Positions 1 to 8,574 of a DNA stretch of 64,000 nucleotides are shown here, in pieces (positions within the stretch are counted from its first letter, which is position 1; the number at the start of each line of letters is the position of its first letter). The notes beneath the pieces are model-generated. The model saw only the letters and a list, made by a program, of their open reading frames with translations. It was not told where the DNA came from and did no database searches. Both the position numbers and the translations under genes were made by a program. Source of the stretch: Arthrobacter sp. SLBN-122 (GTDB lineage: Bacteria; Actinomycetota; Actinomycetes; Actinomycetales; Micrococcaceae); contig NZ_VFMS01000001.1 of assembly GCF_006715165.1 (NCBI RefSeq), forward strand, positions 2,232,001-2,296,000, written 5' to 3'.

Positions 1-370
1 ACTGCCCGTGGAGGTCCAGCAGGGCGGATTCGATGGCGGTGACCGCGTGGACGGTGGTGCGCAGGTCAAACGTCTGCAGGCCGCGTCCGCCGGCGTCCCG
101 GTCGGCGAATCCGGCGGCGATTTCCCGCAGCAGCGACCGGTACCGTGCCACGGGCCTGCCCTTGATCAGGGCCCCGGCTTCCTCGATGGTGGTGCGGATC
201 TTTTCGCCGCCGGGAACTTCACCAAGCCCGGTGCGGCCCTCGGAATCGGTGATGATGGCAACGTTCCGGGTGAAGAACGGGCCATGGGCGCCGCTGAGGT
301 TCATCAGCATGCTGTCGTGGCCGGCCACCGGTACGACTTCGATGGCTGCAATGGTGGGCTGGTTGCTCAT
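1..370 (-). CDS. gudD: Glucarate dehydratase, N-terminal part (gene runs off the left edge)
   Basis: Enolase-superfamily dehydratase expected to convert D-glucarate (or L-idarate) to 5-dehydro-4-deoxy-D-glucarate in the cytoplasm. Only the first 123 residues are inside the window. They read [20 protein letters not shown] and continue with a capping-domain stretch, [19 protein letters not shown], that I recognise from glucarate dehydratases. The catalytic barrel lies outside the window. The ATG at 370 overlaps the stop of the upstream dehydrogenase (ATGA), so the two genes are translationally coupled in one leftward operon with kdgD. The pathway context (dehydratase, kdgD, semialdehyde dehydrogenase) supports the name. 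Galactarate/glucarate specificity cannot be decided from this fragment. Confidence 0.85.
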   Translation of the reverse strand, partial: MSNQPTIAAIEVVPVAGHDSMLMNLSGAHGPFFTRNVAIITDSEGRTGLGEVPGGEKIRTTIEEAGALIKGRPVARYRSLLREIAAGFADRDAGGRGLQTFDLRTTVHAVTAIESALLDLHGQ

Positions 371-1971
371 GCGTTGATCTCTGCTTTCTCGGCGGCGGAA
401 ACCACTTCGCCGTCAATCCGCCGGTTCAGGTGCCAGGGGTTGCTGTCCTGGAGGGCTGCCGGAAGCAGTTCCTGGGGAAGGTTCTGGTAGGCGACGGGCC
501 GCAGGAAGCGGTTGATGGCGAGGGTTCCCACGGAGGTGGTGCGGGAGTCGGAGGTGGCGGGGAACGGGCCGCCGTGGACCATGGCGTGGCCAACCTCGAC
601 GCCGGTGGGCCAGCCGTTGACGATGATGCGGCCCACCCTCTGCTCAAGGGCCGGGACCAGGGGTGCCGCCGTCGGGTAGTCCTTTTCGGTGAGCTGGAGC
701 GACGCGGTGAGCTGGCCTTCGAGCCGTGCAATGGCTTCGAGGAGCTCGTCTGTGCTGCCGTAGCGGATCACCAGGGACGCGGCGCCGAAGATTTCCTCGT
801 GCAGGACGTGATTGGCGGTGAATTCGCTGACCCCCGTACCGAAGATGGTGGGCGCCGGAGCGTTTTCGGTGGGGCCGGGGGTGCCTTGGCCGATCAGTTC
901 GACACCGGCGGCGGAGCCGAGGTTGGCGGTTCCGGTGTTCCAGGAGTTGGCGATTCCTTCGGTGAGCATGGTCTGCCCGGGGCAGGCGGCGATGGCACGT
1001 CCGACGGCGGCCGCAAGTTTGTCTCCCAGTTCGCCTTCGGGGGCGAACAGCAGGCCCGGCGAGGTGCAGAGCTGGCCGGAGCTTCCGGTGACCGAGGTGA
1101 CGTACTGCCGGGCGAGGGCGTCGATGTCGCCTTCAAGGGCGCCTTCGAACACGAAGACAGGGTTGAGGGAGGACATTTCGGCGTAGACCGGGATGGGTTC
1201 GGGGCGGGCGGCTGCAGTCTTCATCAGCGCGATGCCGGCAGCCTGGGAGCCGGTGAAGCCAACGGCCTTGATGGCGGGGTCGGCCACGAGGGCCTGGCCG
1301 ATGCTGGAACCGGGCCCGTAGATCAGGGAGAACACGCCTGCGTGCAGTCCGTGGTCCTTGACGGCTTTGGTGACCGCCTGCCCCACAAGCTCACTGGTGC
1401 CGGGGTGGGCGTTGTGGGCCTTGAAGACGACGGGGCAGCCGGCGGCGAGGGCCGACGCGGTGTCTCCGCCCGCCGTCGAAAAGGCCAGCGGGAAGTTGCT
1501 CGCGCCGAACACGGCGACGGGGCCGAGGGGGATCTGGCGCTGCCGGATGTCGGCGCGGGGCAGCGGGGCCCGGCTGGGGAGGGCGGGGTCAATGCGGACA
1601 CCGCGGAAGTCGCCTTGGCGCACCACCTGGGCGAAGAGGCGCAGCTGCCCGGTGGTGCGGGCGCGTTCGCCTTGGAGCCGGGCGGCGGGGAGCCCGGTTT
1701 CCTGGCCGGCGCGGATGACGAGTTCGTCGCCGATGGCCTCGATGTTGTCCGCGATCGCTTCCAGGAAGGAGGCATGCGTGTCTGGATCGAGGGTGCTGAA
1801 GGACGGGAAGGCCTCAGCCGCCGCGGAGGTGGCCGCTTTCAGCTGTTCCTCAGTGATCAGGGAGTAGGCCGGCTCCAATGCCTGGTTGGTGGCCGGGTTG
1901 AAGCCGTTGGTGGTCTTGCCTTCGCCCGCGGTGGGCCGGCCGGCGATGAGGGAATGTCCGTTAAGGGTCAT
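367..1971 (-). CDS. 2,5-dioxovalerate (alpha-ketoglutarate semialdehyde) dehydrogenase
   Basis: A 534-residue aldehyde dehydrogenase that should oxidise alpha-ketoglutarate semialdehyde to 2-oxoglutarate, the last step of aldarate breakdown. ALDH landmarks are visible: GASNF near residue 157, Lys184 in [10 protein letters not shown] for cofactor binding, general-base Glu265 in YAEMSSLN and nucleophile Cys302 in [10 protein letters not shown]. The SSGQLCT context and overall length are typical of the KGSADH group rather than of generic ALDHs. The ATG at 1971 has a GGAG ribosome site six bases upstream. It sits 27 bases after kdgD and overlaps gudD by four bases, so the three genes form one operon that feeds glucarate into the TCA cycle. 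Confidence 0.9.
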   Translation of the reverse strand: MTLNGHSLIAGRPTAGEGKTTNGFNPATNQALEPAYSLITEEQLKAATSAAAEAFPSFSTLDPDTHASFLEAIADNIEAIGDELVIRAGQETGLPAARLQGERARTTGQLRLFAQVVRQGDFRGVRIDPALPSRAPLPRADIRQRQIPLGPVAVFGASNFPLAFSTAGGDTASALAAGCPVVFKAHNAHPGTSELVGQAVTKAVKDHGLHAGVFSLIYGPGSSIGQALVADPAIKAVGFTGSQAAGIALMKTAAARPEPIPVYAEMSSLNPVFVFEGALEGDIDALARQYVTSVTGSSGQLCTSPGLLFAPEGELGDKLAAAVGRAIAACPGQTMLTEGIANSWNTGTANLGSAAGVELIGQGTPGPTENAPAPTIFGTGVSEFTANHVLHEEIFGAASLVIRYGSTDELLEAIARLEGQLTASLQLTEKDYPTAAPLVPALEQRVGRIIVNGWPTGVEVGHAMVHGGPFPATSDSRTTSVGTLAINRFLRPVAYQNLPQELLPAALQDSNPWHLNRRIDGEVVSAAEKAEINA

Positions 1972-1998
1972 GGTTGGCTCCTGTGTCTGCAGTGACGG

Positions 1999-2913
1999 CT
2001 AGGAAATCGTGGCGATGAGGGCTTTGAGGTCTGCGAAGTCCTTGTCGTTGAGCTTCTGCAGCGGGGGGCGTACAGGGCCGGCCGGACGGCCGATGGCCTC
2101 AAGGCCGGCCTTGACGATGGAGACAGCGTAGCCTTTCACGCGGTCGCGGATGTCCAGGTACGGGATGACGAAGTCATTGAGCTTCTTGTTGACGGCCACG
2201 CGGTCGTTGTTCCGCACATCCTGGTAGAAGTCCAGCGCGAACTGGGGGGCGAAGTTGTACATGGCGCTGGAGTAGGTGCTCATGCCCAGCTGCAGCAAGG
2301 GAAGAGCGAACGTTTCGGCGGTGGGGAGGCCGCCCAGGTAGAAGAGGCGGTCGCCGAGCTTGGCGTAGACGCGGGCATCGTGCTCCAGGTCGCCCACACC
2401 GTCCTTGAAACCGATGAGGTTTTGGTGCCGGTCCGCGAGGGTGGCCACCGTGGTGTCCTTGTAGATGGCATTGGCCCGGTTGTAGATGATGACACCCAGG
2501 GAAGTGGCGCCGCAGACTGCGCTGACGTGGTCCACGAGCCCGTCCTGGTCTGCCTCGGTGAGGTACGGGGGAAGGAGCAGGATGCCCTCTGCGCCGGCGG
2601 CTTCGGCAGCCTTCGCGTTCTCGATGGCCTGGGCGGTGGAGCCGCCCGCCGAGGCGAGGACCGGGACGCGGCCTCCCACTTCGTCAACGGCGGTCCGCAC
2701 CACGTGCTCCGATTCAGCGGGAGTGAGGGAGAACCCCTCGCCGGTGCCGCCGGCCGCGAAGAGGCCTGCCACCGGAAAGCTCGCCTGCCACGCCAGGTGC
2801 TTGCGGTAGTTCTCTTCGTCGAACTGCAGGTTCGCGTCGAAAGAGGTCACGGGGAAGGACAGCAGGCCTTCCTTGAGTGTGTCCGCGAGTTCCTGGGGTG
2901 TGTACTTAGCCAC
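1999..2913 (-). CDS. kdgD: 5-dehydro-4-deoxyglucarate dehydratase
   Basis: A 304-residue member of the DHDPS/NAL (beta/alpha)8 lyase family. It dehydrates and decarboxylates 5-dehydro-4-deoxy-D-glucarate to alpha-ketoglutarate semialdehyde, which is the substrate of the next gene. The Schiff-base lysine is Lys170 in [12 protein letters not shown], and Tyr144 in VIIYNRAN matches the catalytic tyrosine. Length and N-terminus ([13 protein letters not shown]) agree with KdgD rather than with DapA. The start is GTG at 2913 with AAGGA upstream; no better ATG is in frame. It is the first gene of the leftward aldarate operon, and its leader contains a copy of a motif also present before the LysR/tctC pair. 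Confidence 0.92.
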   Translation of the reverse strand: MAKYTPQELADTLKEGLLSFPVTSFDANLQFDEENYRKHLAWQASFPVAGLFAAGGTGEGFSLTPAESEHVVRTAVDEVGGRVPVLASAGGSTAQAIENAKAAEAAGAEGILLLPPYLTEADQDGLVDHVSAVCGATSLGVIIYNRANAIYKDTTVATLADRHQNLIGFKDGVGDLEHDARVYAKLGDRLFYLGGLPTAETFALPLLQLGMSTYSSAMYNFAPQFALDFYQDVRNNDRVAVNKKLNDFVIPYLDIRDRVKGYAVSIVKAGLEAIGRPAGPVRPPLQKLNDKDFADLKALIATIS

Positions 2914-3013
2914 GATGTGGTCCTTCGGTGTGTGCGCCGCGGGCGGCAGGCTGATGATTCCTTCCCAGAGTAGGAGCGGGCCCGATGCGTGTCTAAGTGT
3001 ATTTTTATATGTA

Positions 3014-3022
3014 TTGATACCT
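3014..3022 (-). promoter_or_regulatory. Putative LysR-regulator motif upstream of kdgD
   Basis: The minus strand reads AGGTATCAA here, about 100 bases before the kdgD start. The same nine bases occur at 3944-3952 in the divergent lysR/tctC intergenic region. An A/T-rich stretch (TATAAAAAT) that could hold a -10 follows. The link to the neighbouring LysR protein is inferred from shared sequence and position only. Confidence 0.4.
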
Positions 3023-3048
3023 TGACTGCATCACTCATGGAGTCCGGG

Positions 3049-3933
3049 TTACTCCATAGCAAACTCCAGGTCCCGCAGGAGGCGCGAGAGCGCAGGGTTG
3101 GTGATCCGCCGGTTCCAGAGTGCATGCAGCTCCACCTGCTCGTGGTCCCCGTCCTCCAGGGGAAGGAACTCAACGCCGCGGATCCCCAGCAGGGTGGCGG
3201 AATGCGGTACGAATGCCAGCCCGCGGTTGGCGGCCACGAGCGACACCATGGTGAGGATCTGGCTGACCGTATGCACCACGTTGGCATGGCGGATGGGGAG
3301 CATGCGCACCACCAGGTCATAGAAGTAGCGCGCCTGGGTGGCCGAGTGCATGATCAGGGGCTCATCGCTGAAATCGTCCGCCGTGATGCTCCGCCCCAGC
3401 AGCGTAAGCCGGTGGCCCTCGGGTACGGCCAGCATCATGGACTCGCGGTAGAGCAGATGCGAGTCGAATGTCTCCCGGTCGAACGGCGGACGCGCCAGGC
3501 CCAGGTCCAGTTCGCCGGTCAGCAACCCGGCCAGCTGGTCCCCGGTCACCAGTTCCTGCAGTTCGATGTCCACGTCCGGGATGATGCCCGAAAGCTCCTC
3601 CAGCAGCGGGCCCAGGATGCTGAAGCCACTGGCTGCGGTGAAGCCGATCCGCAGGACGCCGGATTTGCCGGAAGCGATCCGCCGCGCAGTGGCGGGCGCC
3701 CGCTCCGCGAGTGCCATGAGCCGGCGGGCCTCATCCAGGAACGTCCTCCCGGCGGACGTGAGCTCCACTTTCCTGTTGTCCCGCTCGAGGAGCTCTGCCC
3801 CCACGATCTTCTCCAGTTTCTGGATCTGCCGGCTCAGGGGCGGCTGCGTCATATTCAGGCGTTCGGCGGCCCTGCCGAAGTGGAGCTCCTCTGCAACAGC
3901 GATGAAGCCGGCCAACTGGTCGAAAGTAAACAT
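3049..3933 (-). CDS. LysR-family transcriptional regulator (aldarate module)
   Basis: A 294-residue LysR-type regulator. An N-terminal winged helix-turn-helix (MFTFDQLAGFIAVAEELHFG, then AAERLNMTQPPLSRQIQKLE) is followed by a periplasmic-binding-protein-like effector domain from about residue 90. It lies between the leftward kdgD operon and the rightward tctCBA transporter and is divergent from the latter, the classic arrangement for a LysR protein controlling both. A shared AGGTATCAA motif lies before kdgD and in its own promoter region. The effector is probably an aldarate or a pathway intermediate, by context. The ATG at 3933 is the obvious start. Confidence 0.9.
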   Translation of the reverse strand: MFTFDQLAGFIAVAEELHFGRAAERLNMTQPPLSRQIQKLEKIVGAELLERDNRKVELTSAGRTFLDEARRLMALAERAPATARRIASGKSGVLRIGFTAASGFSILGPLLEELSGIIPDVDIELQELVTGDQLAGLLTGELDLGLARPPFDRETFDSHLLYRESMMLAVPEGHRLTLLGRSITADDFSDEPLIMHSATQARYFYDLVVRMLPIRHANVVHTVSQILTMVSLVAANRGLAFVPHSATLLGIRGVEFLPLEDGDHEQVELHALWNRRITNPALSRLLRDLEFAME

Positions 3934-3943
3934 GATGCCTTCC

Positions 3944-3998
3944 AGGTATCAAATGATGCAGATAAGGGCTTAGACAGGCATCATAACCGCTCTCTACA
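3944..3998. promoter_or_regulatory. Divergent lysR/tctC control region with motif and weak promoter
   Basis: AGGTATCAA at 3944-3952 repeats the motif found before kdgD and continues into an inverted ATCA-AA-TGAT at 3948-3957. On the plus strand TAGACA (3971-3976) and TACACT (3993-3998), 16 bases apart, are a plausible -35/-10 for tctC. The layout fits a LysR protein repressing its own gene and activating the transporter. All of this is inference from sequence similarity. Confidence 0.4.
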
Positions 3999-4082
3999 CT
4001 CGACAAAGCGAAGCGGGGGTGACCCCCTTCACAGATGTTCCGGGCCCCGGCCCGCCACTTGCGCTTGCACCTAGGAGTTCCA

Positions 4083-5093
4083 ATGAAGCACTTCCCGACC
4101 CGCCGCGCCGTCCTTGGAACGGCGTCGGCCTTCACCCTGTTGGCACTGACGGCCTGCGGCGGCAATGTTGCCGGCGGAGCCGCGGCCGGCAACTCGTCGA
4201 AATATCCGGCAGGGCCCGTAACCATGACCGTGGGTCAGGCCGCCGGCGGCAGCACCGACCTGATCGCCCGGGCGCTGGCAGACGGAGCGGCCAAGACCCT
4301 CGGAGCCCCGATGCCCGTGGTGAACAAGCCGGGCGCCAACGGTGCCCTTGCCACCAAGGAAGTTGCCGGCAAGCCGGCCGACGGCCAGGAGCTGGTCCTC
4401 CTCACGGCCTCCCTGGTCACCATCACGCCGCTTGCCGTCAGCAAGGACGAAGCCGTGAACCTTGATGACCTGGAAATCATCACTGGCCTTTCACAGGACG
4501 ACTACGTGCTGGTGGCCAGCCAGGGCTCCGGGTTCAAGAGCTTCAAGGATGTCACTGCCGCCGGCCGGAACGTCACGTTCGGCACCACCGGTGTGGGCAC
4601 GGGCAGCCAACTGGCACAGACTGTCCTGTTCAAGCAGGCCAACGTGCAGGGCACCGATGTGCCCTTCGACAGTGGAAAGCCGGCGCTGACCGCCGTCCTG
4701 GGCAACCAGGTGGAACTTGCCACTGTCCAGCTGGGCGAGGCCATGGCGCAGATCCAGGCCGGAAAGGTCGCTCCGCTGCTGGTCTTTTCCGAAGGTCGCA
4801 ACAGCTTCCTGCCCGACGTTCCGTCCGCCAAGGAAGCGGGCTATGACGTGCCCGTGGCACAGTACCGGGCCGTCGCGGCTCCCAAGGGCACTCCGCAGGA
4901 GGTCAAGGACAAGCTTGCCGCAGCGTTCAAGGACACCTTCAAGACTGACGCCTACCAGGAGTTCAACAAGAAGAACCTCCTGACGCCCAAGGAGATCTCC
5001 GGCGAGGAAGTGGCAACGCAGTGGAAGGACTACGCCGCGAAGTACAAGTCCCTGGTGGAGAAGTACGGCATCAGCCTCAGCGGGAACAAGTAA
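4083..5093 (+). CDS. tctC: Tripartite tricarboxylate transporter substrate-binding protein (TctC/Bug family)
   Basis: A 336-residue extracellular solute-binding lipoprotein. It has a twin-arginine-like N-terminus (FPTRRAVLGTASAF) and a lipobox LTACGG. The Bug-family fold signatures follow, including PVTMTVGQAAGGSTDLIARAL and GTTGVGTGSQL. An upstream ATG at 4035 is in frame, but the ATG at 4083 has a good AGGAG five bases upstream and yields a clean signal peptide, so 4083 is chosen. It is the first gene of tctCBA-usp. Because it is divergent from the LysR regulator of glucarate genes, the likely ligand is a dicarboxylic sugar acid or related carboxylate; this is inference. Confidence 0.9.
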   Translation: MKHFPTRRAVLGTASAFTLLALTACGGNVAGGAAAGNSSKYPAGPVTMTVGQAAGGSTDLIARALADGAAKTLGAPMPVVNKPGANGALATKEVAGKPADGQELVLLTASLVTITPLAVSKDEAVNLDDLEIITGLSQDDYVLVASQGSGFKSFKDVTAAGRNVTFGTTGVGTGSQLAQTVLFKQANVQGTDVPFDSGKPALTAVLGNQVELATVQLGEAMAQIQAGKVAPLLVFSEGRNSFLPDVPSAKEAGYDVPVAQYRAVAAPKGTPQEVKDKLAAAFKDTFKTDAYQEFNKKNLLTPKEISGEEVATQWKDYAAKYKSLVEKYGISLSGNK

Positions 5094-5098
5094 AGGTC

Positions 5099-5674
5099 AT
5101 GGGAACCACTCCATCAGTGACTGCCGGGCGGGGCGGCAGCTCCGCCCTTCCGCCCGGCGGTGATGGCCAGGAAGAGATGCCTGAGGCCCTGACCCCCGAA
5201 GAACTGGCCGCGCAGTGGGAGGAGGAAAAGCCTCCCGCTGCGGGTCCGCTCGCCAACGCTGCCTCTTCCCTGGTGGTGCTCGCCGTCGGACTGGGTGCCC
5301 TGGCACTGTCTGTGTCCATGGGCCTTGGCACTCCTGAGAAGCCCGAACCGGGGCTGTGGCCCTTCCTGACCAGCTGCGTGATGGTGGCACTGGCCATCTT
5401 CCAGCTGGTATGGGGCCGGCACAACCGGGACGCGGAGAAGTTCACCAGGATGTCCTTCGCACCGCTTACCGGGCTGGCCACGCTGGCCGCCATGGTGGCG
5501 CTGATGCCCGTGATCGGCTTCGAAATCCCCTCCCTCATCCTGTGCATCATCTGGATGAAGTTCCTGGGCAGCGAGACGTGGCGCTCCACGCTCCTCATCA
5601 GCACCATCGTCGTCGCCGCGTTCTACGGGATCTTCGTCCTGGCCCTCGGCACCTCCATTCCCCACCTCTTCTAG
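5099..5674 (+). CDS. tctB: Tripartite tricarboxylate transporter small membrane protein TctB
   Basis: A 191-residue protein with a polar N-terminal tail of about 60 residues and four predicted hydrophobic helices (LANAASSLVVLAVGLGALAL, WPFLTSCVMVALAIFQLVWG, FAPLTGLATLAAMVALMPVI and the C-terminal STLLISTIVVAAFYGIFVLA). This is the TctB pattern. It forms the small membrane subunit beside TctA. It starts five bases after the tctC stop and ends nine bases before tctA. The long acidic, Glu/Pro-rich N-terminal tail is more extended than usual. The longer in-frame ATG at 5021 would overlap tctC by over 70 bases and is rejected. Confidence 0.85.
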   Translation: MGTTPSVTAGRGGSSALPPGGDGQEEMPEALTPEELAAQWEEEKPPAAGPLANAASSLVVLAVGLGALALSVSMGLGTPEKPEPGLWPFLTSCVMVALAIFQLVWGRHNRDAEKFTRMSFAPLTGLATLAAMVALMPVIGFEIPSLILCIIWMKFLGSETWRSTLLISTIVVAAFYGIFVLALGTSIPHLF

Positions 5675-5683
5675 GAGACCACC

Positions 5684-7231
5684 GTGGATTTCTTCAATCC
5701 TGTGATCAACGGTTTTTCCGTCGTCCTGGAACCGATGAACCTTCTTTACTGCCTGATCGGCGTGGTGATCGGCATGCTGATCGGCGTGCTGCCCGGGCTG
5801 GGCCCGGCCGCCACCATCGCCATCCTGCTTCCGCTGACCTACAGCGTGGAGCCGGTCACCGCCATCATCATGCTTGCCGGTATCTTCTACGGCGCCCAGT
5901 ACGGCGGCACCATCACCTCCGTCCTGCTCCGGCTCCCGGGTGAGGCGTCATCGGTGGTGACTGTTTTCGATGGCTACCAGATGGCCAGGCAGGGCAGGGC
6001 CGGGACCGCCCTTGGCCTGGCGGCCATCGGTTCCTTCATCGGCGGAACCGCCGCCATCATCGGCCTGACCTTCCTGGCCCCGGTGGTGGCGGGTTTCGCC
6101 CTCGACTTCGGGCCCGCCGAGTACTCGGCCCTGGCGCTGCTGGGCATCCTGCTGGTGGCGACCATCAGCGGCGGCACCAAGGCCAAGGCCCTCATCGCGG
6201 CAGCCGTCGGGCTCCTGCTCGCCACCGTCGGGCGCGACGTGTTTACCGGCGAAAGCCGTTTCACCTTTGGCAGCCTGCAGCTTGCGGACGGGATCGACTT
6301 CGTGCCCATCGCCATGGGTCTGTTCGGCCTGGGTGAGATCCTCTACAACCTCGAGGAGCGGCACCGGGCAGCCAAGGCGCCGTCGAAGGTCTCCAATGTC
6401 TGGCCCTCCAGGTCTGACCTGAAGCAGGCGTCGGGCGCCATCACCCGAGGCTCGGTCCTGGGCTTCTTCCTGGGCATCCTGCCCGGCGGCGGCGCCACCA
6501 TCGCTTCCATGGCCTCGTATGCCATGGAGAAGAAGCGGGCCAAGCAGCCGGAACGGTTCGGCAGAGGTGCGCCGGAAGGCGTGGCGGGCCCGGAAACAGC
6601 GAACAACGCGGCAGCAACGTCGTCGTTCATTCCGCTGCTGACCCTGGGCATCCCCGCCAATGCCACCATGGCGCTGATGTTCGGCGCGCTGCTGATCCAG
6701 GGTGTGACGCCCGGTCCGCAGCTGGTGGAGCAGAACCCGGACCTCTTCTGGGGCGTGGTCAATTCCATGTACATCGGCAACATCCTGCTGCTGATCATGA
6801 GCCTGCCGCTGGTGGGCATCTTCGTCCGGATCCTCCGCGTCCGGGCAGCAATCCTGGCGCCGATCACTGCCCTCATCACGCTGCTGGGTGCCTACACCAT
6901 CAACAACAGCATGTTCGACGTGACCCTGGTGGTGTTCTTCGGCGTGCTGGGCTACCTGATGAAGAAGTTCGGCTTCGAACCGGGGCCGCTGGTCCTGGCT
7001 TTCGTCCTGGGCGAGCTGCTGGAAAGCTCGTTGCGGCGTTCGCTGCTGGTTTTCGGCGGCGACCCCACGGGTTTCTTCACCCGCCCCATCTCGGCAACGC
7101 TGCTGGTGGTCTTCATCCTGGTGGCCGTGCTGCCGGGCATACGCAGCATGCTGGCCAAGCGCAAAGGCACGACGGCGGCGGCCGCCTCCGCCGGGAACGG
7201 CACCAACCAGAACATCAAGGAGAAGGTATGA
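5684..7231 (+). CDS. tctA: Tripartite tricarboxylate transporter large permease TctA
   Basis: A 515-residue polytopic membrane protein of the TctA family, the main channel subunit of the TTT transporter. Family signatures visible are GVLPGLGPAATIAILLPLTY near residue 40, YGAQYGGTITSVLLRLPGE near residue 68 and GILPGGGATIASMASYAMEK near residue 265. Roughly 11-12 hydrophobic segments are present. The start is GTG at 5684 preceded by CTAGGAG that overlaps the tctB stop. Its stop overlaps the ATG of the following universal stress protein. Driven by an ion gradient, it should import the ligand captured by TctC. Confidence 0.92.
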   Translation: MDFFNPVINGFSVVLEPMNLLYCLIGVVIGMLIGVLPGLGPAATIAILLPLTYSVEPVTAIIMLAGIFYGAQYGGTITSVLLRLPGEASSVVTVFDGYQMARQGRAGTALGLAAIGSFIGGTAAIIGLTFLAPVVAGFALDFGPAEYSALALLGILLVATISGGTKAKALIAAAVGLLLATVGRDVFTGESRFTFGSLQLADGIDFVPIAMGLFGLGEILYNLEERHRAAKAPSKVSNVWPSRSDLKQASGAITRGSVLGFFLGILPGGGATIASMASYAMEKKRAKQPERFGRGAPEGVAGPETANNAAATSSFIPLLTLGIPANATMALMFGALLIQGVTPGPQLVEQNPDLFWGVVNSMYIGNILLLIMSLPLVGIFVRILRVRAAILAPITALITLLGAYTINNSMFDVTLVVFFGVLGYLMKKFGFEPGPLVLAFVLGELLESSLRRSLLVFGGDPTGFFTRPISATLLVVFILVAVLPGIRSMLAKRKGTTAAAASAGNGTNQNIKEKV

Positions 7232-7632
7232 GCATCATCGTTGGGTTCGTTCCCACCCCGGCCGGCGAGGCAGCCCTCGCCGCGGGCATCGCCGAGGCGC
7301 AGCTCCGGCAAAAGGACCTCTATATCGTGAACTCCGCCCGCCAGGGCGCACTGGTGGACAAGTCCGTGGCCCCGGAGGACGTGCTGGCCCAGGCCGCGAA
7401 AAAGGCGGCCGACGCCGGTGTCACAGCCACCGTCATCCAGCCGCCGTACGAGCACGACCTCGCTGATGAGTTCCTGGACGTGGCAAGGGAGGTGGATGCT
7501 TCGCTGATCGTGATCGGCCTCCGCCACCGCACCCAGGTGGGCAAGTTCATCCTGGGCAGCCACGCCCAGCAGATCCTCATGCAGGCTGACCGGCCGGTGC
7601 TGGCGGTTAAGGCCGGCGCTGCACGTTCCTAA
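7228..7632 (+). CDS. Universal stress protein (UspA family) in the transporter operon
   Basis: A 134-residue UspA-fold protein with the ATP-binding signature GLRHRTQVGKFILGSHAQQIL, in which GX9G(S/H) is recognisable, and the terminal PVLAVK strand. It overlaps tctA by four bases (ATGA), so it is co-translated with the transporter. USP genes attached to transporter operons are common in actinobacteria and may modulate transport; its role here is unknown. A strong inverted repeat just after the stop probably ends this operon. Confidence 0.88.
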   Translation: MSIIVGFVPTPAGEAALAAGIAEAQLRQKDLYIVNSARQGALVDKSVAPEDVLAQAAKKAADAGVTATVIQPPYEHDLADEFLDVAREVDASLIVIGLRHRTQVGKFILGSHAQQILMQADRPVLAVKAGAARS

Positions 7633-7644
7633 GGCGCAGCGGCA

Positions 7645-8133
7645 TTATGCCAGTTGCCCGTCCTTGACCAGCGCGTCAAGGATGGGCAACTGGCCTTTCA
7701 CGAGTTTGAGCCGCGCCTCCTGTTCGGGGAACCAGCGGGCGTCATCGATTTCGGGGTAGTGCTGGATCCTGCCGGACCCCTTGGGCCATTCCAGCGGAAA
7801 GGTGTTGCTGCTGATCACGGCAGGGGCGAAATCCACTTGCGCCGCGAAGACCGTGATGAGCTTTCCCGAGGGTTGCCGGAACTCGCCCAGCAGCCGGTAT
7901 TCGGCCTCGGGGGCAGGGGTGCCCATCTCCTCGGCGAATTCGCGAAGTGCGGCAGAGCGTGGATCTTCGCCCTCGCTGTATTCGCCCTTTGGGATGGACC
8001 AGGCATGCGCGTCCTTGCGGGCCCAGAACGGCCCGCCCATGTGCGCGATCCACACCTGAAGCCCGTCCCCGGCACCGGCGGGGGCGGCCGGGCCCTGGCG
8101 GTACAGAAGGACGCCGGCGCTGCGAATGGGCAT
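7645..8133 (-). CDS. Nudix hydrolase
   Basis: A 162-residue Nudix-fold pyrophosphohydrolase. The Nudix box is complete: G-EYSEG-E-DPRSAAL-RE-FA-EE-MG (GX5EX7REUXEEXGU). The N-terminus MPIRSAGVLLYRQG and the AWSIPKGEYSEGE loop resemble diadenosine-polyphosphate/NTP-type members, but the substrate cannot be assigned. The start is the ATG at 8133, preceded by GGAGG; an upstream in-frame ATG at 8199 lacks a ribosome site. The last codons lie inside a near-perfect inverted repeat that also acts as a plausible terminator for the convergent uspA operon. Confidence 0.88.
   Translation of the reverse strand: MPIRSAGVLLYRQGPAAPAGAGDGLQVWIAHMGGPFWARKDAHAWSIPKGEYSEGEDPRSAALREFAEEMGTPAPEAEYRLLGEFRQPSGKLITVFAAQVDFAPAVISSNTFPLEWPKGSGRIQHYPEIDDARWFPEQEARLKLVKGQLPILDALVKDGQLA
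7649..7694. terminator. Bidirectional terminator-like hairpin inside the Nudix gene end
   Basis: Arms GCCAGTTGCCCGTCCTTGA (7649-7667) and its complement (7676-7694) pair at 18 of 19 positions around an 8-base loop. It follows the rightward usp stop by 17 bases and lies within the last codons of the leftward Nudix gene (encoding QLPILDALVKDGQL). The plus strand is followed only by CTTTCA, so termination is likely rather than certain. Confidence 0.65.
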
Positions 8134-8278
8134 TGATCCTCCAAGAAGCCAGTTTGAGCAGGAAGCGAAGTTGCCGTCCGCCGTTAACGCGGAGTTCACG
8201 GCCCTGCTTTAGGTTATTCCTTCAGGCACTCTGCCAGGCATTCTGTCCGGCACCCTGGTCGAAGGGACGGGACCATTC

Positions 8279-8518
8279 ATGGCCAACATCGCCGAGGTTT
8301 TGGGACGGCTTACGCCGGAAGAAGTGGATGAGCTCCGCAGCATTGGTCCCCAGGGCCACCTGCCGCGGCATTTGGTGGACGCCCTGGACCGGGCGGCCGG
8401 GGGAGCAGGTTCGGGCCGCGGCTATTACGTGGTGAACGGCAACGTGAGCGCCACCGGCGGCCCCCTCCTGGTGCTGCGCAGCGACGTCTCCACCTGGCTG
8501 GCCGGCACAGCTTCCTGA
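8279..8518 (+). CDS. Small protein of unknown function
   Basis: A 79-residue soluble protein that I do not recognise. It starts MANIAEVLGRLTPEEVDELR, has an amphipathic helical first half and ends in a short beta-rich tail (YYVVNGNVSATGGPLLVLRS). The ATG at 8279 follows GGGACGGG. Codons end almost entirely in G/C, as in neighbouring real genes, which supports a true gene. It is isolated between the divergent Nudix gene and the convergent histidine kinase, so context gives no function. Confidence 0.55.
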   Translation: MANIAEVLGRLTPEEVDELRSIGPQGHLPRHLVDALDRAAGGAGSGRGYYVVNGNVSATGGPLLVLRSDVSTWLAGTAS

Positions 8519-8574
8519 CCGTTCCGCCGGGGAAACGGCGCTTCACGTGCAGTCCGGAACCTCATGGATCCCGG

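Noticed and set aside
430..1995. Long open frame (521 codons) on the plus strand opposite the semialdehyde dehydrogenase
   Set aside because: It is Gly/Asp/Val-rich antisense of a clear ALDH, a usual artefact of GC-rich coding DNA, and has no ribosome site or known fold.
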